Shown one piece after another: positions 14,475 through 23,696 of a stretch of DNA of 64,000 bases. The position numbers and the translations under genes are program-made. Numbering within the stretch: the stretch's first letter is position 1; every line of letters begins with the position of its first letter. The stretch spans positions 372,001 through 436,000 of the forward strand of contig NZ_JAKCFI010000001.1 in NCBI RefSeq assembly GCF_021412625.1, read 5' to 3'. Under the pieces are notes generated by a model. That model made no database searches and had not been told where the DNA came from. It worked only from the letters and a program-made list of their open reading frames with translations. This DNA comes from Myxococcus stipitatus. Lineage in GTDB: Bacteria; Myxococcota; Myxococcia; Myxococcales; Myxococcaceae.

Positions 14475-17261
14475 TTGTCCGACCTGGCGTCCAGAGCCCA
14501 TACGACGGTCTTCGAGCACGCGCGCGATGCGGTGCTCGTGCTCGACGCCGCGCACGTCATCCGGGAGGTGAACCGGGCGGCGGAGCGCATCTTCGGCCCG
14601 AGGGCGGCGCTGGTGGGCCTGCCGGTGACGCAGGTGCTGCCCGGGTGGCGTCCCCCGGAGGTCCGGGGAGGCGCGGAGCCGCCCCACGAGACGGAGCTGG
14701 CGGGGCAGCGTCCCGGTGGGGGCGGCAGCGCCTACTACCTGCGGGTCCTGTCGCTGGCCCAGCTCGACGAGGCGGGGCAGCCGCTGGGGTGGGTGCTCCA
14801 GCTCCACGACATGCGGGGCAGCCTGGAGGTGGAGGCCTCCATCCGTCAGCAGAAGGAGTTCTTCGAGGCGGTGGTGCGCAACAGCCCGGTGGCCATCGTC
14901 ACCATCACCCGCCAGTTCATCGTCCTGTCGTGGAACCCCGCCGCCGAGCGGCTCTTCGGGTACACGCCGCAGGAGGCGCTGGGCAAGCACATCTTCGAAC
15001 TGGTCGCCTCGGAGGACTCCATCCTCCCGGACGCGCGCAAGGCGCAGCGCGACGTCATCCAGCGGGGCCGCGTGCACTCCGTCACGCGGCGGCTGCGCAA
15101 GGACGGCACCGTCGTGGACGTGGAGCTGCTGGCGCTGCCCGTCTCCGTGGGCGGGCGGCAGCTGGGCTTCATCGCCATCTACCACGACATCACCGACCTG
15201 CAGCGCGCGCGGCAGGCCGCCGAGTCCGCCAACCAGGCCAAGAGCCTGTTCCTGGCGACGATGAGCCATGAAATCCGCACGCCGATGAACGCCGTCATCG
15301 GCATGACGGGGCTGCTGCTGGACACGCCGCTGACGGGGGAGCAGCGCGAGTTCGTCACCACCATCCGCCAGAGCAGCGAGGCGCTCCTGTCGCTGCTCAA
15401 CGACGTGCTGGACTTCTCGAAGATCGAGGCCGGCCGCTTCGAGACGGACCAGTTCCCGTTCGACCTGCGGCAGTGCGTGGAGTCCGCGCTGGAGCTGCTC
15501 GCGGTGCGCGCGAGCGAGAAGGGCCTGGAGCTGGGCTCGGACATCTCCCCGAACGTGCCGCAGGTGGTGGTGGGCGACGCGTCGCGCCTGCGCCAGGTGC
15601 TGCTCAACCTGGTGGGCAACGCGCTGAAGTTCGCCGAGCAGGGCGGCGCGGTGGTGTCGGTGGATGGCGCGCGCCGCTCGGACGCCGCGGACGCGCCCTG
15701 GGAGCTGACCTTCTCCGTGCAGGACACCGGGCCGGGCATCCCGGAGGAGAAGCAGAAGGAGTTGTTCCAGCCCTTCAACCAGCTCGACGTGTCGGTGGCC
15801 CGCCGCTTCGGTGGCACCGGCCTGGGGCTGGCCATCTCCAAGCGCCTGGTGGAGGCCATGGGGGGGCGCATCTGGGTGGAGAGCGAGGGCGTGCCGGGGC
15901 GGGGCACCACCTTCTTCTTCTCCATCGCGGTGTCCGCCGCCTCGCAGCCGCCCTCCGGCTACCGGCGCGAGGAGTCCTCCGTGTTGCAGGGGCGGAGGGT
16001 GCTCATCGTGGACGACAACGCCATCAACCGGCGGTTGCTCGGGCGCCAGCTGCAGGCCTGGGGCGCGGAGACGGTCGAGGCGGGGTCGGGGATGGAGGCC
16101 CTGTCGCGGTTCCAGTCCGGGCCGCGCTTCGACCTGGCGCTCATCGACCATCAGATGCCGGGGCTCGACGGCCCGACGCTGGCCGCGCGCATCCGCGAGC
16201 ACGAGGACGGCCGGACGATACCGATGGTGTTGCTCACGTCCCCGGGGCGGCGCGCCGTGCCTCCCCCCGGGCTGTTCCGAGGAGTGCTGTCACGCCCGAT
16301 GAAGGCCTCCCAGCTCCATGACACGTTGATGTCGTGCTTCGCCCAGGACGTGGCGCGCGTGGCCACCTCGCCCAATCCCCCCGGGGTGGCGGGCCAGGCG
16401 CCGCCGCGCGACAGGCCCGGGGACCGCGTGCCGCTGCGCATCCTGCTGGTGGAGGACAACCCCACCAACCAGCGGCTGGCGTCGTTGATGCTCGACCGGC
16501 TCGGCTACACCGTGGAGACGGCGTCCAACGGGCGCGAGGCCGTGGCGTGGACGCTGCGCATGCGCTTCGACGTGGTGCTCATGGACCTGCAGATGCCGGA
16601 GATGGACGGCCTGGAGGCGACCCGGCGCGTGCGCAAGGAGCTGCCCCCGAACGTGCAGCCCTGGGTCATCGCCATGACGGCCAACGCCATGGACTCCGAC
16701 CGCGAGCAGTGCTTCGCCGCGGGAATGGACGACTTCCTGACCAAGCCCATCCGAGTGGAGGCGCTGACCGCCGCGCTGCTGCGTTGCCAGACGCCGCGCC
16801 CGGAGGGGGGCTCGCGGGGCCGGCCGGCCGTGGCGCCCGTGGAGGTGTCCACCCCGGACATGGACGTGGTGCCCGCGTCCGCGCGCATCCCCGGGTTGCA
16901 GACGGAGGCGCTCGCGCGGCTGTGGCGGGAGCTGGGCTCCCAGGCGGGGCAGATCCTCCCGGAGCTCATCGACACCGCGCTGCAGAGCATGCCGGGGGTG
17001 TTGGAGGACGCCTATGACGCGCTGGCGCGGGACCACGCGGACGACCTGGGGCGCGCGGCGCACACCCTCAAGTCGAACGCGGCCTGGTTCGGCCTGTCCG
17101 CGTTGGAGGTCCGCTGTCGCGACATCGAGCTGCGCGCGGACCGGAGCGAGTTCGTGGGCCTGCGGGAGCGGCTGGACCGGGTCAGCGTGGAGCTGGACGA
17201 GGCCCGCCGCCTCCTGTCCCTGCTGCGAGAGAGCGTGTTGCCAGCCCCCCCGGGCTCCTGA
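14475..17261 (+). CDS. Hybrid sensor histidine kinase (PAS-PAS-HisKA-HATPase-REC-REC-Hpt)
   Basis: A 928-residue soluble multidomain kinase. Two PAS-like domains occupy about residues 8-250. The dimerisation domain carries the phospho-histidine in FLATMSHEIRTPMN at about 265, followed by a HATPase with DTGPGIP and GTGLGLAIS. Two receiver domains follow: the first has VLIVDDN and aspartate in LIDHQMPGLDG (about 558), the second ILLVEDN and LMDLQMPEMDG (about 704). A C-terminal Hpt domain has AHTLKSNAAWFG at about 862. It has every element of a phosphorelay in one chain and no membrane segment, so it senses a cytoplasmic cue. The start is TTG at 14475 behind a GGGGGAG stretch. No response regulator gene adjoins it. 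Confidence 0.93.
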   Translation: MSDLASRAHTTVFEHARDAVLVLDAAHVIREVNRAAERIFGPRAALVGLPVTQVLPGWRPPEVRGGAEPPHETELAGQRPGGGGSAYYLRVLSLAQLDEAGQPLGWVLQLHDMRGSLEVEASIRQQKEFFEAVVRNSPVAIVTITRQFIVLSWNPAAERLFGYTPQEALGKHIFELVASEDSILPDARKAQRDVIQRGRVHSVTRRLRKDGTVVDVELLALPVSVGGRQLGFIAIYHDITDLQRARQAAESANQAKSLFLATMSHEIRTPMNAVIGMTGLLLDTPLTGEQREFVTTIRQSSEALLSLLNDVLDFSKIEAGRFETDQFPFDLRQCVESALELLAVRASEKGLELGSDISPNVPQVVVGDASRLRQVLLNLVGNALKFAEQGGAVVSVDGARRSDAADAPWELTFSVQDTGPGIPEEKQKELFQPFNQLDVSVARRFGGTGLGLAISKRLVEAMGGRIWVESEGVPGRGTTFFFSIAVSAASQPPSGYRREESSVLQGRRVLIVDDNAINRRLLGRQLQAWGAETVEAGSGMEALSRFQSGPRFDLALIDHQMPGLDGPTLAARIREHEDGRTIPMVLLTSPGRRAVPPPGLFRGVLSRPMKASQLHDTLMSCFAQDVARVATSPNPPGVAGQAPPRDRPGDRVPLRILLVEDNPTNQRLASLMLDRLGYTVETASNGREAVAWTLRMRFDVVLMDLQMPEMDGLEATRRVRKELPPNVQPWVIAMTANAMDSDREQCFAAGMDDFLTKPIRVEALTAALLRCQTPRPEGGSRGRPAVAPVEVSTPDMDVVPASARIPGLQTEALARLWRELGSQAGQILPELIDTALQSMPGVLEDAYDALARDHADDLGRAAHTLKSNAAWFGLSALEVRCRDIELRADRSEFVGLRERLDRVSVELDEARRLLSLLRESVLPAPPGS

Positions 17262-17351
17262 GCCGGCTTCGGGTACGGTCAGCCCCGCGCCGCCCGCGCC
17301 GTCCCTGGGCGTCGCCGTGGCGTCTGGCGCCGTGTCACCTGGAGGTGGGCG

Positions 17352-18647
17352 ATGAGTGATTCTCCGACGGATTCCTCCCGGGCGACCCCGTCGCGCATCC
17401 GGGGGCTCGAGCAGGTGGACCGGCTGTCGGTACCCCTGCCGCATGGCACAGAGGTCACCACGCGCGTGGAGCGCATGGCCTCGGGCGGTCGTCGCATCCC
17501 CCAGGGCGTGGTGGGCCGGGTGGTGCGCGCGCATGACGGCGGGTTCGACGTGCAGATCGTCGGCGTGGGAGAGGTCTGGTTCGCCCGCGACGAACTGATC
17601 CCCCGGCGCCCCGGCCAGGTGCAGTTCGCGCGTCGACGCGAGGCGGCCTGGGCCGCGCTCACGCCGTGCGTGGTGCTGGAGACGCGTGTGGGCAGCCATG
17701 CCTGGGGCCTCGCGAGCGAGGGCTCGGACGTGGACGTCCGGGGCGTCTTCGCGCTGCCGCTGCCGTGGAGCCTCGGGTTGATGGAGGCGCCCGCGGACCT
17801 GGTGAGCGCGGACGGGAGCACCACGTACTGGGAGGTGCGCAAGACGGTGGAGCAGGCCCTGCGGGCCGACCCCAACACGCTGGAGACGCTGTTCGTCCCC
17901 GGGGCGCGGGCGCTCGACGTCATCGGCGAGTGGCTGCTCGCGGAGCGGGACGCCTTCGTGTCCAAGGCCCTCTTCGGCAGCTTCGGTCGCTATGCGATGA
18001 GCCAGCTCGACAAGCTCACGCGCAGCCAGCGCCTGGCCGAGCACCGGGACCTGCTGCTGTCCTGGCTGTGTGAAGACCCGGCGCCGGACCTGGACGAGGT
18101 GGCGCGGCGGCTGGCGGTGGTGTCGCCCAGGAGCGCCACGTCCGAGGAGAACGCGCTGCTGGCGGCGAAGACATACGTGAAGCAGCTCTACCGTTCGCTG
18201 TGGGACCAGGGGTTGTTGACCGCCAATGACTTCGCGGCGCTGACCGTATACGCGCGGGGCGGTGGGCAGCGTCCGCCCTCGGCGCGCGAGCTGCGGCCGA
18301 AGAACGCCTACAACCTGCTGCGGCTGGTCTCCACCGCGGCGGGCTGGCTGCGGCACGGCGAGCCCACGTTCGAGGCGACCGGGGCGCTGAAGGCGCGGCT
18401 TCTGGACATCAAGGCCGGGAAGGTGCCGTTGGAGGACGTGCTGCGCGACGCCGAGGCGATGGCGCCGGAGCTGGAGGAGGCGCGGCGCGACAGTCGCCTG
18501 CCGGAGCATCCGGACTTCGCCCGCGCGGACCGGCTCCTGCGACGCGTGGGGGAGGAGGTGGCGCGCCGGTGGGTGACGAAGGCGCCCGGGCCGCTCGGGC
18601 GGGACGCGCCGGAGCCTCCGGCGATGGAGTGGAGGGATTCGGAATGA
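17352..18647 (+). CDS. RlaP-type pol-beta nucleotidyltransferase with SH3-like N-terminus
   Basis: The 431-residue product has a short beta-rich N-terminal domain (about 25-95) and then a nucleotidyltransferase core: VGSHAWGLASEGSDVDVRGVF at about 113-133, with the GS and the D-x-D metal site. A helical C-terminal region follows (LYRSLWDQGLL, RPKNAYNLLRL). This matches the RlaP group of pol-beta nucleotidyltransferases, named for association with RNA ligases in RNA repair. The precise reaction is not established. GGAGGTGGGCG precedes the ATG. Its stop codon overlaps the start of the next gene, itself a second RlaP-like nucleotidyltransferase, so both are made together. Confidence 0.85.
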   Translation: MSDSPTDSSRATPSRIRGLEQVDRLSVPLPHGTEVTTRVERMASGGRRIPQGVVGRVVRAHDGGFDVQIVGVGEVWFARDELIPRRPGQVQFARRREAAWAALTPCVVLETRVGSHAWGLASEGSDVDVRGVFALPLPWSLGLMEAPADLVSADGSTTYWEVRKTVEQALRADPNTLETLFVPGARALDVIGEWLLAERDAFVSKALFGSFGRYAMSQLDKLTRSQRLAEHRDLLLSWLCEDPAPDLDEVARRLAVVSPRSATSEENALLAAKTYVKQLYRSLWDQGLLTANDFAALTVYARGGGQRPPSARELRPKNAYNLLRLVSTAAGWLRHGEPTFEATGALKARLLDIKAGKVPLEDVLRDAEAMAPELEEARRDSRLPEHPDFARADRLLRRVGEEVARRWVTKAPGPLGRDAPEPPAMEWRDSE

Positions 18648-19435
18648 AGGGGACGATGACGGAGCACGAGCGCGCGGTGTCCGACCGCGTGCTCGACGAG
18701 GAGTCCGCGAAGCGCGAGCACCTGGTGGTGTCGCTGTCGGGGGCGCATGCCTATGGCTTTCCCTCTCCGGACAGCGACCTGGACCTGAAGTCCATCCACG
18801 TCGCGCCCACCGCCACCCTGTTGGGCCTGCACCCGCGACACCTCACCGCGGAGCGGCTCCAGGTGGTGGAGGGCGTGGAGGTCGACTACTCCTCCAACGA
18901 GCTGCACCCGGTGCTGCAGGGGTTGTTGCAGGGCAACGGCAACTACTTCGAGCGCGTGCTGGGCGCCATCCCGGTGCGGGCCTCGCCGGAGCTGCCGTCG
19001 CTCCAGCCGCTCGTGGCGGGCGTGTTGTCGCGCCGGGTGCATCGGCACTACCGGGGCTTCGCGCACGGCCAGCTCCGCGAGTGGGAGAAGAGCGGCTTCC
19101 GCTCCGCGAAGAAGCTGTTGTACGTGCTGCGCACGACGCTCACCGGGACGCATGTGCTGCGCACCGGCGTGCTGGAGACGGACGTCACCGAGCTGCTGGA
19201 TGGCTACGGCTTCTCGGAGGCCCGGGCGCTGGTGGAGCAGAAGCGACGCGGGGAGAAGAGCGAGCTGCCGGAGGCGCTGAGCGAGCGGTGGCGCGCGGAG
19301 GTGTCCCGCGCGTTCGACGTGCTCGACCAGGCGCTGGCGGCGTCCGTGCTTCCCGAGGATCCCGCCGCGTCCGCGGTGGAGGCGCTGGAGGCATGGCTGC
19401 TGGACGCGCGTCGCAGGCGGTTCGTCGCCGCCTGA
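18644..19435 (+). CDS. Second RlaP-type nucleotidyltransferase
   Basis: The ATG at 18644 overlaps the upstream stop codon and follows GGAGG, giving 263 residues. The active-site block SGAHAYGFPSPDSDLDLKSI lies at about 32-51, with the metal-binding D45 and D47. A helical C-terminal half includes HRHYRGFAHGQ and SAKKLLYVLRTTLTG, which is similar to the corresponding region of the upstream gene. The two proteins are thus diverged paralogues that could work as a pair on the same RNA or protein substrate. Function is inferred from the family and from the nearby four-domain RNA-end-processing protein. Confidence 0.85.
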   Translation: MKGTMTEHERAVSDRVLDEESAKREHLVVSLSGAHAYGFPSPDSDLDLKSIHVAPTATLLGLHPRHLTAERLQVVEGVEVDYSSNELHPVLQGLLQGNGNYFERVLGAIPVRASPELPSLQPLVAGVLSRRVHRHYRGFAHGQLREWEKSGFRSAKKLLYVLRTTLTGTHVLRTGVLETDVTELLDGYGFSEARALVEQKRRGEKSELPEALSERWRAEVSRAFDVLDQALAASVLPEDPAASAVEALEAWLLDARRRRFVAA

Positions 19436-19444
19436 GCCGGGCCG

Positions 19445-20365
19445 TCAGGGCGCGGTGGCGGACAGCCGCGACAGCGAGCGGTCCTTCACCTTCAACCAGG
19501 CCTGCTGCCGGAAGAGATAGGTGGCGCAGACGCGGCGCCAAGTCCACACGTCCGGCAGCGTCCACCAGTTCGCGGGCGGCTGCACGCCGTGGTCCCGCAG
19601 GTTGCCGATGCCCCGGTAGCCCACGCCATTCAGCCCGTTGGCGCAGTTGGACTCGAGGACCAGCACCTTGTCGGTCTCCGGGTGGTGGTCGACGATGAGG
19701 AAGGTGTGGCCCGAGCGCCACTGGTTGCGCCAGCCCTGGATGAGGGTCCACGGGTGCGGCGCGACGTCCGCGGAGGGCGCGGGGATGGCCATGTCGCTCT
19801 CCACCGCCGCGGTGACGGGGGAGAAGTAATCCTCCGAAGAGGCGATCATCATCTGCCGGTGCCGGCGAGCGTCCCACACCAGCGCGTCGCCGTGCGCGTC
19901 GGCGAAGGCCTTCACCGTCAGGGCCTCCACGAAGGTGCAGCAGTTGTTGCGCAGGGGCGGCGCCATGGGCACGCGGATGCCGGGCAGGGCCCAGGGGTAG
20001 AACGCCTCGTCCAGGTCGTAGAGGAAGTCCCGGAACGCGCCGAGCAGCGTGACGAGCGTCGCCTCCGGGATGGCCATCGGGTCGTCGTCGAAGGGCAGCC
20101 GCACCGCGGGCGGCGGCTTCAACTGGTTGACGAGCGTCGCGTAGCGTTGCGTCCGCCACCGCGTGCAGATCCACGAGTCGAGCGCCCCCAGCGTCGGCAC
20201 CTCCAGCCGCGCATAGTCCGTGTCCGGCGTCGGGTGGCCCTGCATCTCCTCGAGCACGAAGTAGTCCCCCGGCTCGACGTATCCCTCGAACTGGGCCTGG
20301 GTGTTCGGCTCCACGTAGCCCCGCAGGCGGATGGGGAGCTTCGCGACGCGATACGTGTCTGGCAT
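19445..20365 (-). CDS. SH3-like plus NlpC/P60-like Cys-His protein of unknown role
   Basis: I do not recognise this 306-residue protein as a named family. Residues of about 15-60 look like a bacterial SH3 segment (GYVEPNTQAQ, GDYFVLEEM). Later a papain-like pattern appears: NNCCTFVEAL with C142/C143, SGHTFLIVDHH with H220 and VLVLESN with N240. That order of cysteine, histidine and polar residue resembles NlpC/P60 or amidase-fold hydrolases. There is no signal peptide, so a cell-wall role is unlikely and an intracellular one more so. It lies 110 nt after the four-domain RNA protein on the same strand and converges on the RlaP pair, so it may belong to the same system. Confidence 0.55.
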   Translation of the reverse strand: MPDTYRVAKLPIRLRGYVEPNTQAQFEGYVEPGDYFVLEEMQGHPTPDTDYARLEVPTLGALDSWICTRWRTQRYATLVNQLKPPPAVRLPFDDDPMAIPEATLVTLLGAFRDFLYDLDEAFYPWALPGIRVPMAPPLRNNCCTFVEALTVKAFADAHGDALVWDARRHRQMMIASSEDYFSPVTAAVESDMAIPAPSADVAPHPWTLIQGWRNQWRSGHTFLIVDHHPETDKVLVLESNCANGLNGVGYRGIGNLRDHGVQPPANWWTLPDVWTWRRVCATYLFRQQAWLKVKDRSLSRLSATAP

Positions 20366-20475
20366 GCGCGACCTCGGACGAGATGACCGACAGTGAATGC
20401 TACATCACTGCCAGGGTGTCTCTCAGGACCCGTTGTCGCGTGTTGGCCTCCCAGGAGGCCACGGGTTGTCCTGGC

Positions 20476-23400
20476 TCAGTCGTCGGCGGAGCCAGGGCTC
20501 GGGACGTGCGGTCCGCGGAGGAACTCGACGTGGAGCCGCAGTCCTTCCGGGCGTGTCGTCCAGGCCTGGAAGGATGCCTCGAACGCGGCGACCGCCTGGG
20601 CGACGGGACTGTCGGGGGCCCAGCGCAGGGCGTTCGTCTCCCGGGCGGAAAGCCCCAGGAGGATGTCACCGGGAGCGGCGGGGTCGAGCAGGGGACGGAC
20701 GCTGACGCGGCGGTCGCCCTCCAGTCGGTACACCAGCTCGGTGATGTGGCCGAGCACCCAACCGGCGCCGACCTCCGCGCCCGCCGGAGTCGAGCGGATG
20801 CCGACGCTCAGCCTCGTGGGCGCGACGCGGGCGACCTCCACGGGCTCGAAGAGCGCGGCCCAGGCGTCCTCGGTGCCTTCCTCGCGGGCCTTCGCGACGA
20901 GCTCCCGGCCCCGGGTCAGCTCCTCGCGCAGCACGCGGAAGGTGGAGCGCGACACGTTGCGCGCGGTGTTGCGCGCCGGGAGCGCGGGGGCGATGACGGG
21001 CATGAGGTCGCGCCTGCCCTCGGGAGGGTAGCGCGCGGCCTCGGGGGTGAGGGCCACCGGCTGGGGCCAGGGCCATGACGCGAAGGTGTCGAAGAAGTGG
21101 GCGAGCCGGGCCGCGTCGGAGGTGGCGGAGGCTCGCGGCGCGCGCGTGCGCGCCCAGGCGACGAGCACCGCCCAGGACAGGCCGCCCAGGTAGCCCAGGG
21201 CGTGGGAGTACAGGCCCCGCGCCTTCGCCCAGGTCTTCACCGTGCGCAGCAACGCGCGGAACGGCTCGAGGCCGCCCTCGTCCCGGGAGACGAGCTCCAG
21301 CAGCACCTGGCTGTCCACGAGCCCCAGGATGGAGCGGTGCCCCGCGACGTCGAGCGCGTCGCCGTGTCGCGCGAGCAGCTCCGGAGGCGCGCTGGCCTCC
21401 AGCGCCGGCGGACGACTCACATAGGTGAGGTCGATGCCGAGACCGTCCAGGGTCAGCTTGACGAGGGGAATCGAGGCGTCGGCCACGTAGCGGACCACGT
21501 CGGTGGGGGCGTCCGTGGACACGCGCTCGACGAGGGCCCGGGCGAAGACCTCGCGGCTCAGTCCCGACGGACCGATGGCCACCGCGTCCACGTCGCTGTC
21601 CGGCCCCGCCGTCCCCAACAGGGTCGAACCGTACGGATGCAGCGTGGCCCCCAACCGTGAGCAGAGGCTCCGCAGCCGCTCGATGACCTCCTCGCGCGAG
21701 CGCCCCGCAGCCCCGCCAGCGGGCGCGAGCGCGGCGAGCACGGCCCTCAGGGGCGCGTCCTCGCCCTCGCGAGGAGCCTGCGTGGCGGACGCGCGGCCCA
21801 GGGGAATCCGGCGGATGACCTCGAACGGCGTGTCCCCCACGCGTCGGATGAGGCAGACCTCCCGGGCCTGGAAGGTGATGGGGCGCCAGGCTCGCTCCCA
21901 TTGGGTGAGCGTGCGCGCGACGCCGTCGTCCTTCGCGAGCGGGAGCTGTCCGACGGACAGGTGGGGCGTGAAGCCCTGGCCCGGCGTGGCGCACTCGGGG
22001 ATGGCCGCTTCCAGCCTCGCGTGGAGCCTGGCGAGCGCGGCGGCAGGGCGCGTCTCCGGGTGCAGCCAGGCCGTCGCGTTGACGCGGTGCTCGAAGTGGC
22101 CGAAGCCCGCGAGGGTGACCTCGAAGGGCTCCACCTCGCGCAGCGCGTCCTCCAGCACGGCCGTGGCCGCGTCGAAGTCCTCTTCCGGGAGGAAGGGATA
22201 GAGCAGGGTGACGTGGGGCATCCACCGCTCGAACTTCGCGTCGTGCTTCTTTCGCAGCGCCTGGATGGGGTCCCAGACGGACTCCGGCGGGATGAGCACC
22301 ACCGCGGTGCGATGGACGAGGCGCGTGGTGCTCGCGGTCGCCGTGCCGCCACGCGAGGCCCGGCTCAGGACGCAGCACAGTCCGAAGTGATCCGACGCGA
22401 AGAGCGCGCCGCCCTTGGGGGCGCGGACGCCCGCCAACGGTGCCTCCGCGAACAGCGAGATGGATTCGGGGGCGAGCCGCCCCGAGGCGGAGGACACGAG
22501 GACGCGATCCAACCGCTGGAGCCGCCCCGAGGTCGTGGTCACCGCCGCGAGGTCGTTGAGCCGGGGGTTGTACGTCTCCCCTGTCTCGGAGGGCCTCAGC
22601 GTGGGCCACGCGTCCACGAAGCCCGCCTGGAGGAAGCGCTCGGCTTCGGGCTCACCATCCGACAGGTTGAAATCACCGGCGAGCACGATGTCCGCGGGGC
22701 CGTGCTCGCTCCGCGTGGCGATGTCCTGGGCCCACTCGAGCAGGGCGTCGACCTGGGCGGCGCGGGCGGCGGCCCCCGCGGGGTCCCTGTTGCTGGTGAG
22801 GTGGGGCGTGGCGACCCACACGGGGCCGCTCTCGAACGCGAGCAGTCCGGCGATGAGCCGCTTGTCTCGCGAGAACACCCGCTGCGCCAGCGTGGCGAAG
22901 GGCCAGCGCGACAGCAGCACCTGCCCGTAGGGCGTCACCGTGTCGCCGGTGGGGCCTTCGGAGAGCTGGTATCGCTCGCGCACCCAGGGCTCCGCGAGCA
23001 GCGCGCGCAGGAAGGGTGGGGTGACCTCCTGGAGGGCGACGACGTCCGCGTCCAGCTCGGCGAGCATCGCGAGCGCGGCGGGAGTCCGTTGCTCCGTCGC
23101 CAGCAGCTCCGCGTCATGGAGGTCGAAGAGGACGTTGAAGGTGGCGACCGTGAGCCGCTCGGGCGCCGGGCGCGGGCTGGCGGTGGCGGGCGCGGCGACC
23201 CACTCACCCAGGTCCGCGTCGAACCGATGCGCGGCGAGCGCGCTGAAGCCCGTGGGCAGGGGGCCCGGCCGCGTCGGACCGGCGGCCGGCGCGGCGGGCG
23301 CCGGTGCTGGGCCCGTGTGGCTGAGCAGGTCGAGCCGCTCCTTGCGGTCCCACACCTTCTGGCTTCCGCGCTTGAAGTACCAGACGCGGTGCCAGGGAAT

Positions 23401-23553
23401 CTCCCCGTCGGGCACGAAGGCCTCGAAGGGCATCTCCTCCAGCGTCTCGCCGTGCGCGTCGTAGCCGATGACGAACTCCCGCGCGTCCAGCCGGGGGTCC
23501 CAGCGGATGCGGTGGTACACCTCGCGGCTCGGGGTGAAGCGTTCCTGGGACAT
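20476..23553 (-). CDS. Four-domain RNA-end processing protein (MJ1316, EEP, 2H, eukaryotic-type poly(A) polymerase)
   Basis: A 1025-residue fusion. Residues 6-75 match the MJ1316/DUF504 domain (RIRWDP, EFVIGYDAHGE, IPWHRVWYFKR), proposed to recognise cyclic-phosphate RNA ends. Residues of about 134-397 are an endonuclease/exonuclease/phosphatase domain with LQEVT (E176), GDFN (293-296) and SDHFG (387-391). Residues of about 415-585 form a 2H phosphoesterase with HVT at 447-449 and HLS at 531-533. The rest is a poly(A)-polymerase-like nucleotidyltransferase with GSTLLG at 642-647, D654 and D656, and a KTWAKARGLYS / GYLGGLSWAVL block typical of eukaryotic poly(A) polymerases. All visible active sites are intact. 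One chain could therefore trim, open cyclic phosphate and add nucleotides to damaged RNA 3' ends. Confidence 0.88.
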   Translation of the reverse strand: MSQERFTPSREVYHRIRWDPRLDAREFVIGYDAHGETLEEMPFEAFVPDGEIPWHRVWYFKRGSQKVWDRKERLDLLSHTGPAPAPAAPAAGPTRPGPLPTGFSALAAHRFDADLGEWVAAPATASPRPAPERLTVATFNVLFDLHDAELLATEQRTPAALAMLAELDADVVALQEVTPPFLRALLAEPWVRERYQLSEGPTGDTVTPYGQVLLSRWPFATLAQRVFSRDKRLIAGLLAFESGPVWVATPHLTSNRDPAGAAARAAQVDALLEWAQDIATRSEHGPADIVLAGDFNLSDGEPEAERFLQAGFVDAWPTLRPSETGETYNPRLNDLAAVTTTSGRLQRLDRVLVSSASGRLAPESISLFAEAPLAGVRAPKGGALFASDHFGLCCVLSRASRGGTATASTTRLVHRTAVVLIPPESVWDPIQALRKKHDAKFERWMPHVTLLYPFLPEEDFDAATAVLEDALREVEPFEVTLAGFGHFEHRVNATAWLHPETRPAAALARLHARLEAAIPECATPGQGFTPHLSVGQLPLAKDDGVARTLTQWERAWRPITFQAREVCLIRRVGDTPFEVIRRIPLGRASATQAPREGEDAPLRAVLAALAPAGGAAGRSREEVIERLRSLCSRLGATLHPYGSTLLGTAGPDSDVDAVAIGPSGLSREVFARALVERVSTDAPTDVVRYVADASIPLVKLTLDGLGIDLTYVSRPPALEASAPPELLARHGDALDVAGHRSILGLVDSQVLLELVSRDEGGLEPFRALLRTVKTWAKARGLYSHALGYLGGLSWAVLVAWARTRAPRASATSDAARLAHFFDTFASWPWPQPVALTPEAARYPPEGRRDLMPVIAPALPARNTARNVSRSTFRVLREELTRGRELVAKAREEGTEDAWAALFEPVEVARVAPTRLSVGIRSTPAGAEVGAGWVLGHITELVYRLEGDRRVSVRPLLDPAAPGDILLGLSARETNALRWAPDSPVAQAVAAFEASFQAWTTRPEGLRLHVEFLRGPHVPSPGSADD

Positions 23554-23696
23554 GGCGCGGGCTCACTGGAGAGACGTGGGAGGCGGACCGGATGACTCAG
23601 CGGGACGAGCCACCATCGTAACCATGCGAGCCACGCCGTGGCGGGCCCCGCACGCGCCCACCTGACGCGAGGCCCGGAATCCAACTGACACCCCGC

